Positions 1-13,400 of a DNA stretch of 64,000 nucleotides are shown here, in pieces. The stretch lies in assembly GCA_000328365.1 (NCBI GenBank), contig KB309839.1, positions 1,974 to 65,973 of the forward strand, given 5' to 3'. The translations under genes were made by a program, and so were the position numbers. Every line of letters begins with the position of its first letter. The first letter of the stretch is position 1. Source of the DNA: Capitella teleta (taxonomy: Eukaryota > Annelida > Polychaeta > Capitellidae). The notes under the pieces were generated by a model, which did no database searches, was not told the DNA's origin, and worked only from the letters and a program-made list of their open reading frames with translations.

Positions 1-495
1 GAGCATATCATCTTCAGACAGGCAATCATCAACAATAGTTGGAGTGGCACTATTGTTGCCACGCATTTTTTGCACTTCAGTCCAAAAATCATCACGCCCC
101 TGATTAACAAAATATTCACCCATGCGAGTGAAACGAGCAAGCTGGTCATTTTGTTTGAAGTATCTAATTGCACGATGATATTTTGCACGCGTAGAGCGTC
201 GGATATTGGCCACAGCACCAGTGGTGGGAGAGTCACATGACTTCCAGATAGCGTGCCAGAAGAGTGCGCTATCTTTCAGGGGTCTTACATGCGTCGACCA
301 GAAAGGGACTGATCGTCGGCTACCTGACCGGGACACGGGGGAGTGCGGAATAGACCTGCGACCAGAAGAAAGACAAAGACTGATTAGCGCATTATAAAGG
401 TGTAATATTCTCTGATATTCAATATTGATTTCACTCATCATTTCTACGAAGGCATGCAGTGCATAAGGATCATATCTGAATGATTTCTTAGGCAT
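1..495 (-). mobile_element. LINE (non-LTR retrotransposon) ORF2 fragment, endonuclease-RT linker region
   Basis: Read on the minus strand, an uninterrupted frame runs from position 495 off the left edge of the window (about 165 codons). It has the look of the stretch between the endonuclease and reverse transcriptase of CR1/L2/Jockey-like LINEs: a WSTHVRPLKDSALFWHAIW block, then a tRAKYHRAIRYFKQN-type basic segment, then FWTEVQKMRGNNSATPTI followed by an acidic stretch. These are typical of ORF2 just upstream of the RT fingers. The endonuclease itself is not visible upstream; a stop lies at 496-498, so this is probably a 5'-truncated copy whose RT lies outside the window. The lack of stops across about 490 bases suggests a fairly recent insertion. 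The clade is not certain. Confidence 0.7.
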
Positions 496-498
496 TTA

Positions 499-639
499 AT
501 AATGAAATCTACAGATGGTCTGCGTCAGCTTCAATAAATAATGATTTTTTCATTTCTTTTTTTGGGGGGGCTGATCCACTTCTCTCGTCTTCCATTTTCA
601 TATAATTATTAATGTTACACTTCATTTTCAGCCAGAATC
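499..639. promoter_or_regulatory. Short spacer and probable 5' region of MRPL9
   Basis: AT-rich DNA between the 5' end of the truncated LINE and the MRPL9 start. It holds a T-rich stretch with a seven-G run around 560-571. No clear TATA box or other motif is visible. The MRPL9 promoter must lie here or inside the LINE. Confidence 0.3.
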
Positions 640-1673
640 ATGTTTCCTCGAACTTTGCAGCCATGTCTTCTTCCCCTGGTCAACAAATGCTGCCTTCAGC
701 AGTCCCAGCGGGTATATTTCTATATTCTCAAAACATGATTGTATTAATCTTGCTCTTGATTCTGCTTTATAGACTGCTGTCGTCGTCAGTCGGCAATTTC
801 CGCCTAAAATTTACAAAAAAGATTTGAACTTTGGTCCATTTCGTCCGAACCTTAAAAAGCGTGAATGGGTGTACAGGTTTGAAAAGGATACTACATCCGA
901 ACCAGCTGGCAACATGCAACTTATTCTCACAGTGGATATCGAAGGTGGGGCATTGTTTTTAGAGAGTGTATTTTTTATCTCTACTTACCTCAGGAATTGG
1001 CTTTAAAGGAGAGACGGTCACCGTTTCCAAACGCGTAGGCCGTAATTATTTGCTGATTTCTGGGGCTGCAGTGTATGTCACGCCAGAGAACTTGGCTAAG
1101 TGGGCTGAAATTCGCAAGGTTTGTATAGTCACCTGCTAATCAGGTTTTGGTTATAAGGATGTTTTTCTCTCTTCAGAATTTGCCCAAAACTGTGACGCAA
1201 AGCATCTGGGCTCGCAAGGTGAGAACTTTCTTTTGACCATAAATGCACAACTCATTTTTTTCTTCAGACGATGCGTCGACTATCAGAGATGAATCTGCCG
1301 ATTCCCATGCACCCTCGTCATCCTTGGACGCTTTCCCCGGCTCATGTAGTCGTGGCGTTTCGTAAACAAGGCGTGGAACTTAATGATCATGCATCATTCT
1401 TCCAGAGGAGCTCAAGGAGCACGGTCCTGCAGAGTTCCAGTCTTGGTGAGTTGCTTTTTAATTTTCAATTTGTGAAATTCTGTAACATATCTTTAGGTGA
1501 ATGGCAAAGATACTGTGGAAATCCACGCACTCATCTTTCCCATCGACCTAGAGAATCCGGACGATCTTCCTGAGGATTTCCCTCCTGTTTGGGGAGACCA
1601 GACAGCAAATATGACAGATATTGTGTTAGAGGCCCTAGCAAGGAATCAGGCAGCCAATTCTCCTTCATCATAG
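640..1673 (+). CDS. MRPL9: Mitochondrial large-subunit ribosomal protein bL9m, six coding exons, two apparent frameshifts
   Basis: Structural protein of the mitochondrial 39S ribosomal subunit. Exons: 640-711, 773-944, 994-1118, 1177-1218, 1268-1445, 1497-1673, all with GT-AG introns of only 49-61 nt. The chosen start gives an Arg/Cys/Leu-rich 24-residue N-terminus (MFPRTLQPCLLPLVNK) typical of a mitochondrial presequence and joins exon 2 in phase 0. The L9 N-domain is clear: NMQLILTVDIEGIGFKGETV, then GRNYLL and AVYVTPEN. The C-terminal part has LSPAHVVVAFRKQGVEL, LPEELKEHGPAEFQ and VNGKDTVEI, ending at TAG 1671-1673. The frame changes once between RKQGVELNDH and the LPEEL block (about 1390-1400), and again at the exon 5/6 join (about 1440). 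Each would be explained by one missing G in a GG pair. This could be sequencing error, an allele, or a decaying gene; the rest is well conserved. Confidence 0.85.
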
Positions 1674-1687
1674 TCATTTTTGTCATC

Positions 1688-1693
1688 AATAAA
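1688..1693 (+). terminator. Poly(A) signal of MRPL9
   Basis: AATAAA lies 15 bases after the MRPL9 stop codon, the usual position for cleavage and polyadenylation of a transcript with a very short 3' UTR. Confidence 0.55.
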
Positions 1694-1699
1694 TTAATG

Positions 1700-4430
1700 T
1701 TCTCACCAATTTTGTTGAAATTCAAGCCCACTGTTAACGCCCCATGGAGATATGTCTCCACTTGCAAGCCTGTTGCACTCTGCGTGACTGAGGAAATTAA
1801 TCCCCACAGATTCTTCCATCAGTATGGGAATTGCCCCCATGGAAGTTACATTATTTATAATCACTTTGGTTCTGGGAAAAAGTGATGTGATTTGAGCAAT
1901 TTGGGTGTGCTTTGTTAACATGAAGCCTGTCAACTAGCTGCAACTGTGCATCAGCTTCTGGTAAGTCACCTGCTTGATAATAATTTCTGGAGTTGTGGTT
2001 ACCAGAGAGGAGCAGAGAGATCTGATTTTCAGGATTAAGGTTTGTTAACTGGATTCAACGGCATGCACTTGCCGTTGAAAATAAAATTAACTTGGCAATG
2101 ACTCCCAATCACACGAATATGTTTAGACTCTTTAACGTGCAATGTACGTGTACAAAATTGTATGAACATTTCAGATAAACCATGGAACGGTGTAGGCACA
2201 GTACCCTCCCGAGTAAAAAATCAAGATTACATGTAGTACATGCGAACGTTATGATTGAGGATACACGTGAATTGCTTTTTTCATTCTTAAAAAAAAAATT
2301 GCCGATATGAAATCAAATTTCCATTGGGGCACACTTGTCATGATTCAGGACTTCCTTCTTCAATGAATGTTGAGCCAAGAACAGGTTCAACAAGTTATTT
2401 CACAGCTTGTTTACGTGATCTCAATTCATGAGAATCATAACAAGCGATTTGTCAACATCCGCAAATGCAGGAAATACTCCTGGAAAAATCACAAAACTTG
2501 GTCAAACACAACACTGAAAACGAGGAGTTGAATAAGTTTTTTTTTAATTCCTCCAAATATCTGCGGGAAAAAAATCCTTTGCCATTTTGTGCCTTTAACA
2601 AAGAGAAGAGAGGAGAAAAACAATTTCTGTGGGTGATATTTTTACAGAAAGAACAGCCACCTTCCCTAGTAACAAACGGCCCGCCTAAAATACAGCCAAG
2701 AAAACAGTTTAAAACGCAGATTAGAAGTAGAATAGAGTCCCCCAGAGAAAGAAGAAGAAAAAAAAAAGACCTGATATGATTTATGTGGTCGTAACGCCTG
2801 TACATTAATAGAGATTAGGATACAAATATTAGAAGAAATATTTCTCTTGATTCAAACAATGCAGAAAACAGCCAACAGTACTAGAAGTATATTCACACTC
2901 AAAAAGTGACTTGTTGCCTCTTTTGTAAAAATTCAGTGCGTAATTTATATAGACATGCAAATAAAAAGAATTTATTTTCAAGTTCGCTGATATTCTTTCA
3001 AACAGCACCCAGTAGAAGCTATTTCGTGCAGGAGTAGCTTTTCGATTATTCTTTTGTGACTCATCAAAAAAAGGTCCAAGAAATAAACAAAAATAAAAAC
3101 AAATTCTAGTTCAAATATTCTTCCAAATACAAGTGTTTTGAAGCTCATTAGTGATAGAAAGAAAAAAATGACAGCTTTTAAATTCCAACTTTACAGAAAC
3201 CTACTTAAGGGAGTTACGAAGGCACATCTGGAGAGAACTTCACAACACTCAAAACCTTTGGCAACGCAGAATTCACTCCGCCTACCGCATGCATCTCCTG
3301 ATTCACATAGTTGAACTAAAACTATTATCGAAAACACCCACAAAGGAATAATAACAATAAAAATTACATGAATTACTATACAAGCACTAATTTCTGACCT
3401 TTGTAAAAAAAGAAGTGATTTCCAGTCATTCAGTAAATAACACACATCATTCATTGCAGAGAGATACCGCCAAAGCAGGAGCGTTGAGCGAAGAATATAT
3501 AAACACCTGGTTGGTTTTTTTTCTAAACTGTGCTTTTGATTCTACAATGCATAGGAATGAGATAAAAAAAAAAAACATAAAAAAATAATTAAAAGTTTTT
3601 CTTTTTGGAGGGGGGAGAAAGTAAATTTGAAATGGACGGGGGAAGTTTTCAGTTTTCAATGTTTATTGCTTTTGTTCGCATGCAAAATAAATGCCAAACA
3701 CACTCATAGATCCAATAGACCACCAGTGACATTGTGTAACCCTTCTTTTCTTTTTTTTCTTTTAATGATAAAAACAGATGATTTCATGATCAAGATGTGA
3801 AATGCGGCTGCTGCCTGGTGGGTGCAGAGTTACAGGTGAATAATCATGAGATCCCGAAAAATTGAAAAAAATTAAAACAAAATCATAATCCAGAGATGGT
3901 TTTGAGATAAGTTTCAAGGAAAACAAAAGCAAATTCAAATAGTTTGATAGTGGTTTTCTGATGAGGTTGCAAAGAAATAAAGTAATAAAGAAATAAAATA
4001 ATAAAATTAATGCAAATAAAATAAATGGTTAATGTATGGTTATAATAATTAATATTCCAAGAACAAAGACAAAAAATGAATTCACTAATTTCTAATCAAG
4101 ATTAAATTTGAAAAAAAAATATATAAGTAAAAAAAAAATAATAATATAAGAAAAGGAAAAAAAAAGTACAAAAAAAAGGTATCCTCTGATACAACGAAAA
4201 ATTGCTGCATAATAATTATGGGAAAATTAATAATTAATGATCATTTCAGTCATTAGAGGACACAACAAAAGAAGGAAGAAGTAAGCCAAACGAAGCGAGA
4301 GGGGGGGAAGAGGGAAGGGTCGTCACAAGAGAACAAGGTTCACTTGGTGGGTGGTGACACATGGTGGATGGGTCGCAGGATCATGCCCGAGCGGGTTTGG
4401 CGAAGTGATTGTCATCTGAGCATGGAGGCC
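1700..4430. other. Intergenic stretch between MRPL9 and CDC14 (convergent)
   Basis: About 2.7 kb with no supportable gene. It is AT-rich with many A-runs (especially 3990-4170). The left part (1700-2440) is more balanced in composition but unrecognised. A TTTATT at 3662-3667 (AATAAA on the minus strand) is a plausible poly(A) signal for CDC14, about 770 bases beyond its stop, so the right part is probably CDC14 3' UTR. Reading frames of 70-117 codons here look like low-complexity chance frames. Confidence 0.5.
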
Positions 4431-7400
4431 CTAGTAGTACGCGTATGGCTGGACCGGCCGCTGCTGCCGCTGCTGCTGGCAAAGAAACAACACATCAAGC
4501 AACGCACACGCCACACAAAGGAAATCGACTGAAACATTTGATCATCTATCAACAGGTGAAATATATTCAGAGCTTGATTATGATCTGCAAACATTGTAAA
4601 AAAATTAAAAAGGCAGCGAAAGGTAGAAGAGAAGCAAGTGTAGCAGCAGGAAACCAAGTGGGGTTAGCAACAAGAGGCGGCGACTTAGTTCAGGGGCCGG
4701 CCGCCTGGGGTTAGGGCCGGGATGAGAGGGCAGCGGCATTTGTGTTGGATTCGGAGAACACGAGACTAGTGTGCATCTGTGAGCCGTGGCCACTTACAGA
4801 GTGCGTGGCGATCAGATGAGGACCGCCCAGGGCATCATTGGCCTGACCACCTGCCACGACGGGAGGTGCAGAGCGCAGTTGGTAGGGTGTGGTCTTGGGA
4901 GGCCGAGTGTTGGCAGTGGGGCGTGGCTTGAGCAGGTTGCTGTCCCAGTAAAGGTTTGCGGAAGTCGTCAGGCTACAACACAAGCAGTGTGCACATGAGC
5001 TGAGGGTGCCTTCGCTTAGCATGCAACAAAAGGAGGACGTTCACCCACCTCACAGAGAAACACGACTTTAAGAAAAGGGAGGAGCGTGGTCTAAATGGGT
5101 GGAAGGAGAAGAAGGGAGGAGGAGGAGGAGGAAGAGGAAGGAGGAAGGCAACAAATTACAGCAGGTAGAAATGACCTCAATGAAAGAATAAAAGCATAAT
5201 TGGGAGATAACTTAAAACTCTTAAAAAGAAGATAGAGCAGCTCACAGGGAAGCAGCTACTGAGGAGGAAGACAAGGGAGGGCGCTGTGAGAAGCAGACGG
5301 CCAAAATGAGCAGAAATGAAACATACTACGAATGTACTACAGGGCATGAAACAGGGCAGCAGAAATTGCAAGAACGAGCAAGAAAATCGAGCTGAATTTG
5401 GAAAGAGGAAAGGAAATGTTACCTTTTGACAGTAGCGGCAGATGAGGGGGACGTCCCAGAATGCCTCAGCAGACGTTTGCTGGACGATGTGGCTCCCATT
5501 GATGGCTGAGCGGTCAGTGACGATGTGGAGCCTCCGGGCTTAGAACCCTTCAGTTGCTGCTGTGATGCAGGTCCCTGGGCGCTACGTGAGCCCATGGAAG
5601 TGACACGCGCCCCACTTGAATGCCCCACTGCCCGTTTGTGCGCCTTATCTGCCTCAGCTCTGCGAGTAACCTCGTTAAGAATGCGTTCAACGCGATCAAC
5701 GGGGGTTTCACACCTGGCGTGTTTGCGCTGGCTGGCCAACTTCAGCTGATTGAGTTTATCTCCCTGGGTCATGACTGTCTTACCACTGTCATACTGAGAG
5801 AAAGAAGAGAGGTGTAAAGACAGCACTCAAGCGGCAGACCAACAGTTTAACCAACCACATTATCCTCAGCCGCAAAGTCATAGCGGTACTTGTTTTCTCT
5901 CTCATTGATCTGATCGTGCAGTCGCATATCGTCTACACCCGAAAGGATGTGAGAGAAGTCCCTGCGTTCCAATCCAGCAGAGATGACCTGCTGTTGCTTC
6001 AGGTGCTCCCGATCCCTCACCTTGGCCCTGAACAGGTCTCCCTCCTTCCACAGCCACCGCTGCTTCCTGCAAAACCAATATTTAAATGAAACAGACACGC
6101 TCTGCACAGCAAGCACTAACTCTTCCATGTACTGCTGTTGGGGCCCAATAATAGAGCCAGGTCGGGAGATGCGGATCCAGGCGATCGCCTCGGCTGCTGT
6201 GAACTTGTAGTGCTTCATCATGTACGCTCCTATGAGCGTGCCAGTGCGCCCCAATCCTGCCTTGCAGTGAACCGCGATGGCTCCCTTGCAGTTCTCACTG
6301 ATCTCCAGAAACTTGTTGAGGATAGCGTCACTTGGCGTACTGCCATCCACAAAGAACAAGTCATGGTGGTCGAAACCGGCGTCAGTGAACCGACGCGCAT
6401 CGTAAATCTTCTTATTCAGGCGGATGATGGTGGTGACATTGTGCCGGCGAAAGTAAGGGAAGTACGCCTCAGGGGCATGCAAGGGATAGCCTGCAGAGGA
6501 GGAAAAGGAGGATGATGAAAGAGGAGCACAGAGGTGATATACAGAGCAGAGGAGGAGGAGAGGGCTCTGGGGGTTCCCTACCATTTTCCATCTTGCTTTT
6601 CTGGTGGGGTCCTGAGAACGCAACAAACTTTTGGGGGGTGACCCAATTGATGTCGCCATTTTCCACTCGCTGATCAGATCCAGCAGCAGTAGAGGAAGAC
6701 ACAAACAACTTACCATTGTAATTATGACGAATAACGCGCACAAAAGTGACCAAGAAAAATATTTGCAGAGGGGGTGGGGGAAGTGAAAGTATGAACTGAG
6801 GGGTGCGTCTAACAAAGGGAAGAACTAAATAGAGAAGAAGGAAGAAGGGTAGCGTACCATTTTCAATTTTGCTTTTAGGGTGGGGCCCACAGAAGGCGAG
6901 GTATTTGTTTGGCAACACCCAATTGAAATCGCCATTCTCCACTTTCTGTTTGGAGATAAATAAAAATATAAAAACTAAAATAATGAAAATATAGAAGTGA
7001 AAATGAATAAATGATATGAAAAACAAGACAGGTTGAAGCATTTCTTTTTTAATAGCAAACTGAATGAATTTAAAAACAAGGCAGGAGGACAATCTATAAA
7101 TTTAATGGTGAAGCAATTAATTTTCACAATTAACAATTCACTGACCTCGTAATGTTCATACTCATCGACATCGAACGAGTCGAAGTTGAAGAAGCCGTTT
7201 TGTAATGCCTGAAAAACATGAGATAAGAGGAGGCAAGATGAGGCAGGAGGAGGAGATGAGAGGAGGCAGGAGGAGGAGATGAGAGGGGGCAGGAGGAGAT
7301 GAGAGGGGGCAGGAGGCAGGAGAAGGAGAATGGAGGTCATGTTTACCTTGTTGATGCCGTGGAAACAATCCAACAATGTCAGATTGTAAGTGCTGGCACC

Positions 7401-10400
7401 GAAGGAAGCATCTCTGCAAAGAGAGGAATATTTGATCGGTGAATTTTTGAAAAAGCCTAGCCTTATGGGTATGCAGTGCAGATCAAGTGGTCAGGTCAAG
7501 GCCAAATCGTGACATGGAAATTAAAATTACCATAAACACATTGCATGGAGACCACGTTAAATTATAATCAATATTGAAAGAAAAACCCACTTCCATCAAT
7601 AATTAGACCGTCGAATCACAGATTTACAGCACATGTAATAAAATGATCATTGATGAATATGATGGCAAAAGTTTGGTATGTGGTGAATTACAGAATATTA
7701 CCAATGGTATACATGTATGTAATGTTAAACAGATTACATTACAGATCACCGGAGTTCATTAAATCAGGTCAAATTTGCATAATTGGATCACACAGCTGAA
7801 AAATTGCTAGCATTAGCTAAATAGACCCATTAATCAATATACTGGTTCAGGAAATATCTGGTAATAATCATAATAATGCGATTTCACAAACTGAGCGGCT
7901 AAGACAAAAAGAGTGTTCACGGAGGTCATGGAGTTACAGTGCAGTAATAAGTAGCACAGATTTCATGCATTGTCGCTGTGAAGCTAGCAGAAGCACTTCA
8001 AAAAACTGTCATCAAAAAATAAGCCAGATAATAGAATCAGATAGATTACAATGAATAAACTTGTGATAAGACAAAGGGATTGTATATTCAAAATCATAAA
8101 ACACAAAATGCCAACATAAATAGTTCTGATAAGAGAATCAAACAGCTCACCGGAATGGAAGGAAGGGGGGGTTGGAGCCAGCGACCAGGGGACGGTACGC
8201 TTCCTCCGGGGTTTTCTTGAGGTAAATTATCTGCAAAAAGAAAAAAGCACTCTAACTGCTGCTTTCCTTAGGATGACCGGAAGCAATTAGCAATAATCGG
8301 GTCGTGTTAGGCAGAAAGAGAACAGGTGTTGAGAGGTCACAAGGGAAATTAGCCAACATGGAATCTCACCGCATAAGAGCCAATAAGAAAGGCGGCATTG
8401 GCACGCTTTCTCGATTCATGGCTTGTGTAGTGAATGATCTTTTTCTTCGCCAAAGAAAATGACTAAAAAGAGAGAGAGAGAAAAAAATTAGTCCATGGTT
8501 GATTGAAAAAAAATAATGAATTAACCAATCACAATGGCATTAATGAATTTGGAACCAGAGTTAAAAAGCAGAAAATGAGACTGAGGAGTTCTAAACTTCA
8601 CAGAGAGAAAAATGGCTGGCAGGAAGATCTCAGGATGTGAGGGGGAGGGGGAAGGGGAAGGCTAAGGCTAACGACTTCCCTCACTGAGCACGCCTAAAAC
8701 CCCCTCATTAATGATTTATGTCATAAAAGCAGTATTAATGTGCCAGGGTGCCACAGAAAAACAACCAATATTTACCATATAGGTACCCCTGACAGAACAG
8801 GAAAACATGCCAAGAGTTTCAGAGCGTAGTTGGGCAGCCAAGAAAATCAATAATGACAAAACCCCTTCGATCAGGCGTAAACAGGGCGCTTGGTTGCTGC
8901 ACCTGAGCCTGCTGAAATGGCTGTGCCACCGGTTACACAACAGAGCTGATGATAATCACGCAGGTGGAGAATTCAAATGGCTAATATCATAAAATCCAGG
9001 TCATTACAATGCTGATGCCTTAATTAAACAGCTCAATAATTAATTTAATGCGTCAATTGGACAGTTCACAGCGTTTGAATACTATAAACACAGAGACTTT
9101 AATCTGGGTGAACATAAGACTGTGCACACAAGTTCACACAATGATGTATTTAATTGAAGTACATACTTGTAGACATGACAAGCATAACTATCTATGAACG
9201 AAATTAATGATCCTCATAAAATGATTATTTTGGCAGAGAGGAAGGTGAGTTTGGCCTTCTGGGCAAAAAGCCAGAAAATTTATCACAAGAAGAAAATGCA
9301 TTGGAAAGTCAAGGAGAAAAAGAGAGCAGACAAAAAGAAAGACAAATTGGAGGAAGAAAAATTCAAATGCAAGCACAAACATTCAGGAGGCAACTTGACA
9401 AGTCAGTGAAAATTCTCAGCACAAATTTTATACCTTCAATTTTTTATTGAGTTTGCAGCAATAGCGGTAGAGCAAAGCCAGGTTCAGGGGCCCAAAATCT
9501 GCGTAGAAGCTGGAAAAAAAGACATCAGTATGCACATAAATCCCAGCTAACATTCAACACTCACCATTCGTAGACCAACTCCTCATCAATGCAGAAGTAA
9601 TGTGTGTGGGCGGTGGAGCGTGGCTTTGAACGCAGTGTCGCAAAGTACAAGCGATCTGGAAATTGAAGAAAAAATGTTATAAAATAAATTTTACAATTTC
9701 AACAATCATTACTATTTATTTAACCACGCATACATGAAGCTAATATTAGAATAAAAGTTATATAAACACTTCAAACTTCTAAAAGGCAAAATGCAAAAAA
9801 AAAAAATTCCATAATTCAATGCAACTTACTTAGAAACAATGATGAAATGAAATAAACCAAATAGTTAAATACTAATAAATTATAATGTACTGATGTACAT
9901 ATATTAATAAATGAAATAGAATTCATGGATTGAACAATTGACTTGGTGCTTTCAATGCTTTATGAGGTTTGACCGTTTCACTCCGGTGGTCAACAGAGAC
10001 ATGATGTCACATGAAGAAGCATCACAAGCACAAACTTCATGTGTCAGAAATTACATAAGACAACACAATCAAGATCGAACGCCACTGACCACTCAGTGGC
10101 ACTGACCAGACCAACAAGTCGTTTATGAGGGAAACCCCCCTCGTATTCACACAAGGTCATTAAAGCCTCTGAGCCTCCTGTGTGTCATGTATGCCTTGGG
10201 ATATATTATGTCATAAACTCATTACTCATATGAATTGATGAAATATCAAAATAAATGTGATGAGAACTCAATGACGGGTCATTCACTGTAAGGCTGTGAG
10301 TTCCTTTGAAATGTGGCGAAGAGAAGTGAATCGAGCAAGAACTTCACACGAGGGAGTCTAAAATGCCCCCAGATAATAGAACACCCATGAGAGTGTTCGT

Positions 10401-13400
10401 TTTCAATGGGCGCTCAATCGCTGTGCAATATGTGTGCATTCCTGAAGAGAGCCAACATTGGCAAAAGGACGCAGATTGAATAAGAATGTAATCCTGATCC
10501 TTCAAAGCATTATTGGCCATAATTATTGGCTCTGACGTCTGAACTCTTAAGCCGGGCCAGAGTCATGGTTGGCTCTAGTATATGAGACAATTTTATTGAG
10601 TTACAACTCAAAATGTATTAGTGTTACACTGAATAGTAAAGGGCCCTGACTGGGAATATACCATGTATGATCACATTGATCATTTGATATATCAGAGCTG
10701 CTGTCAGAGCCGATCAGTGAGGCAATCAAACACAAGGATACTAATAACTTCATTATCAACTCAGCAAGGAAAGTAGGAAACCCCAGCTACACTCACAATA
10801 CATGTTCATTGATCTGTATTATAATTTATAAATTTACTGTATGATGCTCAGAAAAGTCAGAATATGATGCAGTATAAAAAAATGTCGCTGTAACTGGTCA
10901 ATGGGTGATACTGAATAGTCTGAGACTCAATAGTCTGAAGTTCTGAAATCTGAAGGCTCTTCTAATTCCAAATGCAACATACCGGTAATTCAGAATGTTT
11001 TGTAGAAACCCTGAGCTATTAGGATTCAATGAACTGTTGAATGTTTCTTGCAAGTACAGACATGAACTATAGTTACTACAAGGCCAAACTTGAATTAAAT
11101 TACATGCAGAAGTTGCAGGCCACCCAGAAAGTCTTATTAAAAGTTACAATAATAATTATTCATTTATTCATTCAATAATGAATGGAACAAAGCCTAAAAT
11201 ATGCTAAATTTATTCAATTATTATTTATTTATTCTGAATTTCTGATGCTGATAATTTAGATAAGAACTTCATAATCATCAGTAAACTTAATAAGGCATAA
11301 CTCAAAAGTCAAACATCAAAATACAAATGAGAATTCAATCAATTAGTCAACTTTAAAGAAAAAAAGCTACCTCATATGATGACTGCAGTCATCTGTGCCC
11401 CTCGATGCTCACTCAATAGTAAAAATCAAGCCAAAGGCCACCAGGTCACAAGTTCACAACTCCCAAACCAACAAAGTACCCTTCACAAATAGTGGCAGCC
11501 TGGCATTTCAACGTTTCTTTCCACCCTAATTTATGAGCCTACATCAAAAGAAGCATCGCCCAATCTTTAATCGAAATTGAGTCGAATTCAGTGTGATATA
11601 AAATCCCACAGAGCAGGGAATTCTGAGAAATTAGGGAAGATTAGATTTTCTCAAAACTTTCTGATAAATTGAGCAATGTACACATCTGCTGCGCATCATA
11701 ACACTTTTCAAAAAACGGAATTCTAACAGGTTCATGATTTTTCCCTCATTTCACAGAGCACAAAAATAAAAGGCATAAAAAGCTCAGTGGATTGTCACCA
11801 AAAAGCACAGGCTGCACAGCACACAACTGAGTGAACGAACATCAACGCTTATAACACTGAATTAGGAATATAAAAAACGCATAAAATGTAAATAAGAGCA
11901 GAGCTGCTCTGAAAGACTGCAAAAAAAAAAAGTAGGTCATAGTTACTAAATTAGCACACGAGAGCTACAATCAATAACCAAACAGGCTAGCACATTCATA
12001 GCAAAATGCAATGCATTTTATGGCAACTGCCTCATTGGGTTCATGACAAAATGTTTTATTCATAAAAACAATGAAACATTCATGATTCCAGCAGCATGCA
12101 CTACCAGCACACACTGCTACTTTTTACAACTAGTCCTAGAAACAAATTTTGAAGAAGGTCCAAAGTGATGTGAAATCACTGAAATCTATTACATGTATTT
12201 GACTAACAGTCATCATTGACATTAACTATTAAACTGATTTAAGAAATATTGTAGCAGACAATCCTTGATGTTCCTTCTTCACTTGGATGTACTATATTCC
12301 AATCCCAGATGTTTATCCTATATTATATTTTACAAATTCCAAAGTTACAGATACTGGTACCACCAATATTCAATACTTAACAGAACGTTAACAATCATTT
12401 AATGAGTTAGTTCACTCAAATGATTCAATGTATGATTTGTAGTGCAACCCAGTCTAACAGACAAAATGTGCAGCCTGTGTGATCACTCCTGAATGTCAGG
12501 ATAAATTCAGAGAAGTTGCTTCAAATCATATGACAATTTATGCCAACTCTTTAAAGGTTTTTTGGGAACTCTTGACTTATTCAATTGTCTTGGACAGAGC
12601 TCTAGATTTTTAACAATATGTGAAAAACTCAATGAAATGCTAAATTCCTAATGTGAATCAAGTATTTAAAACTCTGATCTAGTCACCTGAATAGGGAAGT
12701 GTGTCATGACTTTCATCACTATCATGAATGATAATCAGTAATCACTGAATGAAATGATGTCATTGATGTCACAGTGAATGATGTGTTGATGCAATTGAAC
12801 CCATCATCAATTCATCATGATTGATCACTTCATGAGGGCAGTGTCTTGAGTGTTTCTTTCATTCACTCCAAGTGCCATAATTACTTTTAATTAGAAAAAA
12901 ACTATCATTTAGAATTTAGAATTTTAGATTCACAACTTCAACTTCACAATTGATTCTGATTCAGATTCTTGCAGGAGGTTTTAGTTCTGCTTGATTAGTA
13001 AATCATAAAATTTCTTTTTTTTTTATCCCATTGAGAATTAGAATATGATCTGTGGCTCAGGTGTATGGCTGTACGTGTAACTGTAACGACATCAATAAGA
13101 CTTATAAGAGTCATCTTTGCAGTATACGAACCGCTTATAAGTTATTTTTAAATTGATAAGACTTGTGCCAAAGTAAGTATTCAGCTGTTCTGCAGAAGGT
13201 GGCTCAGAAATTGAGTGTACACAAAACTATTCTCCACAGATCTTGTCACACGCGAATGATTTAATTGAATAATTCTAGACTAAAAATGTACCTACAACTT
13301 ACTGTCTTATATCCCCTCTGGGGAAACGTCTCTGCGTCTAACTGTCTTACTACCGTAACTACCTAGGACTTTCAGTAACAGTTACACTAGTTACAGCTAG

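Noticed and set aside
2452-2805. 117-codon minus and 104-codon plus frames
   Set aside because: Lys/Glu or Phe/Leu/Ser-rich low-complexity frames that mirror each other over A-rich DNA.
7162-7419. Ser/Pro/Leu-rich minus frames between CDC14 exons
   Set aside because: They come from the GGAGGCAGGAGGAG repeat inside an intron and read the true exons out of frame.
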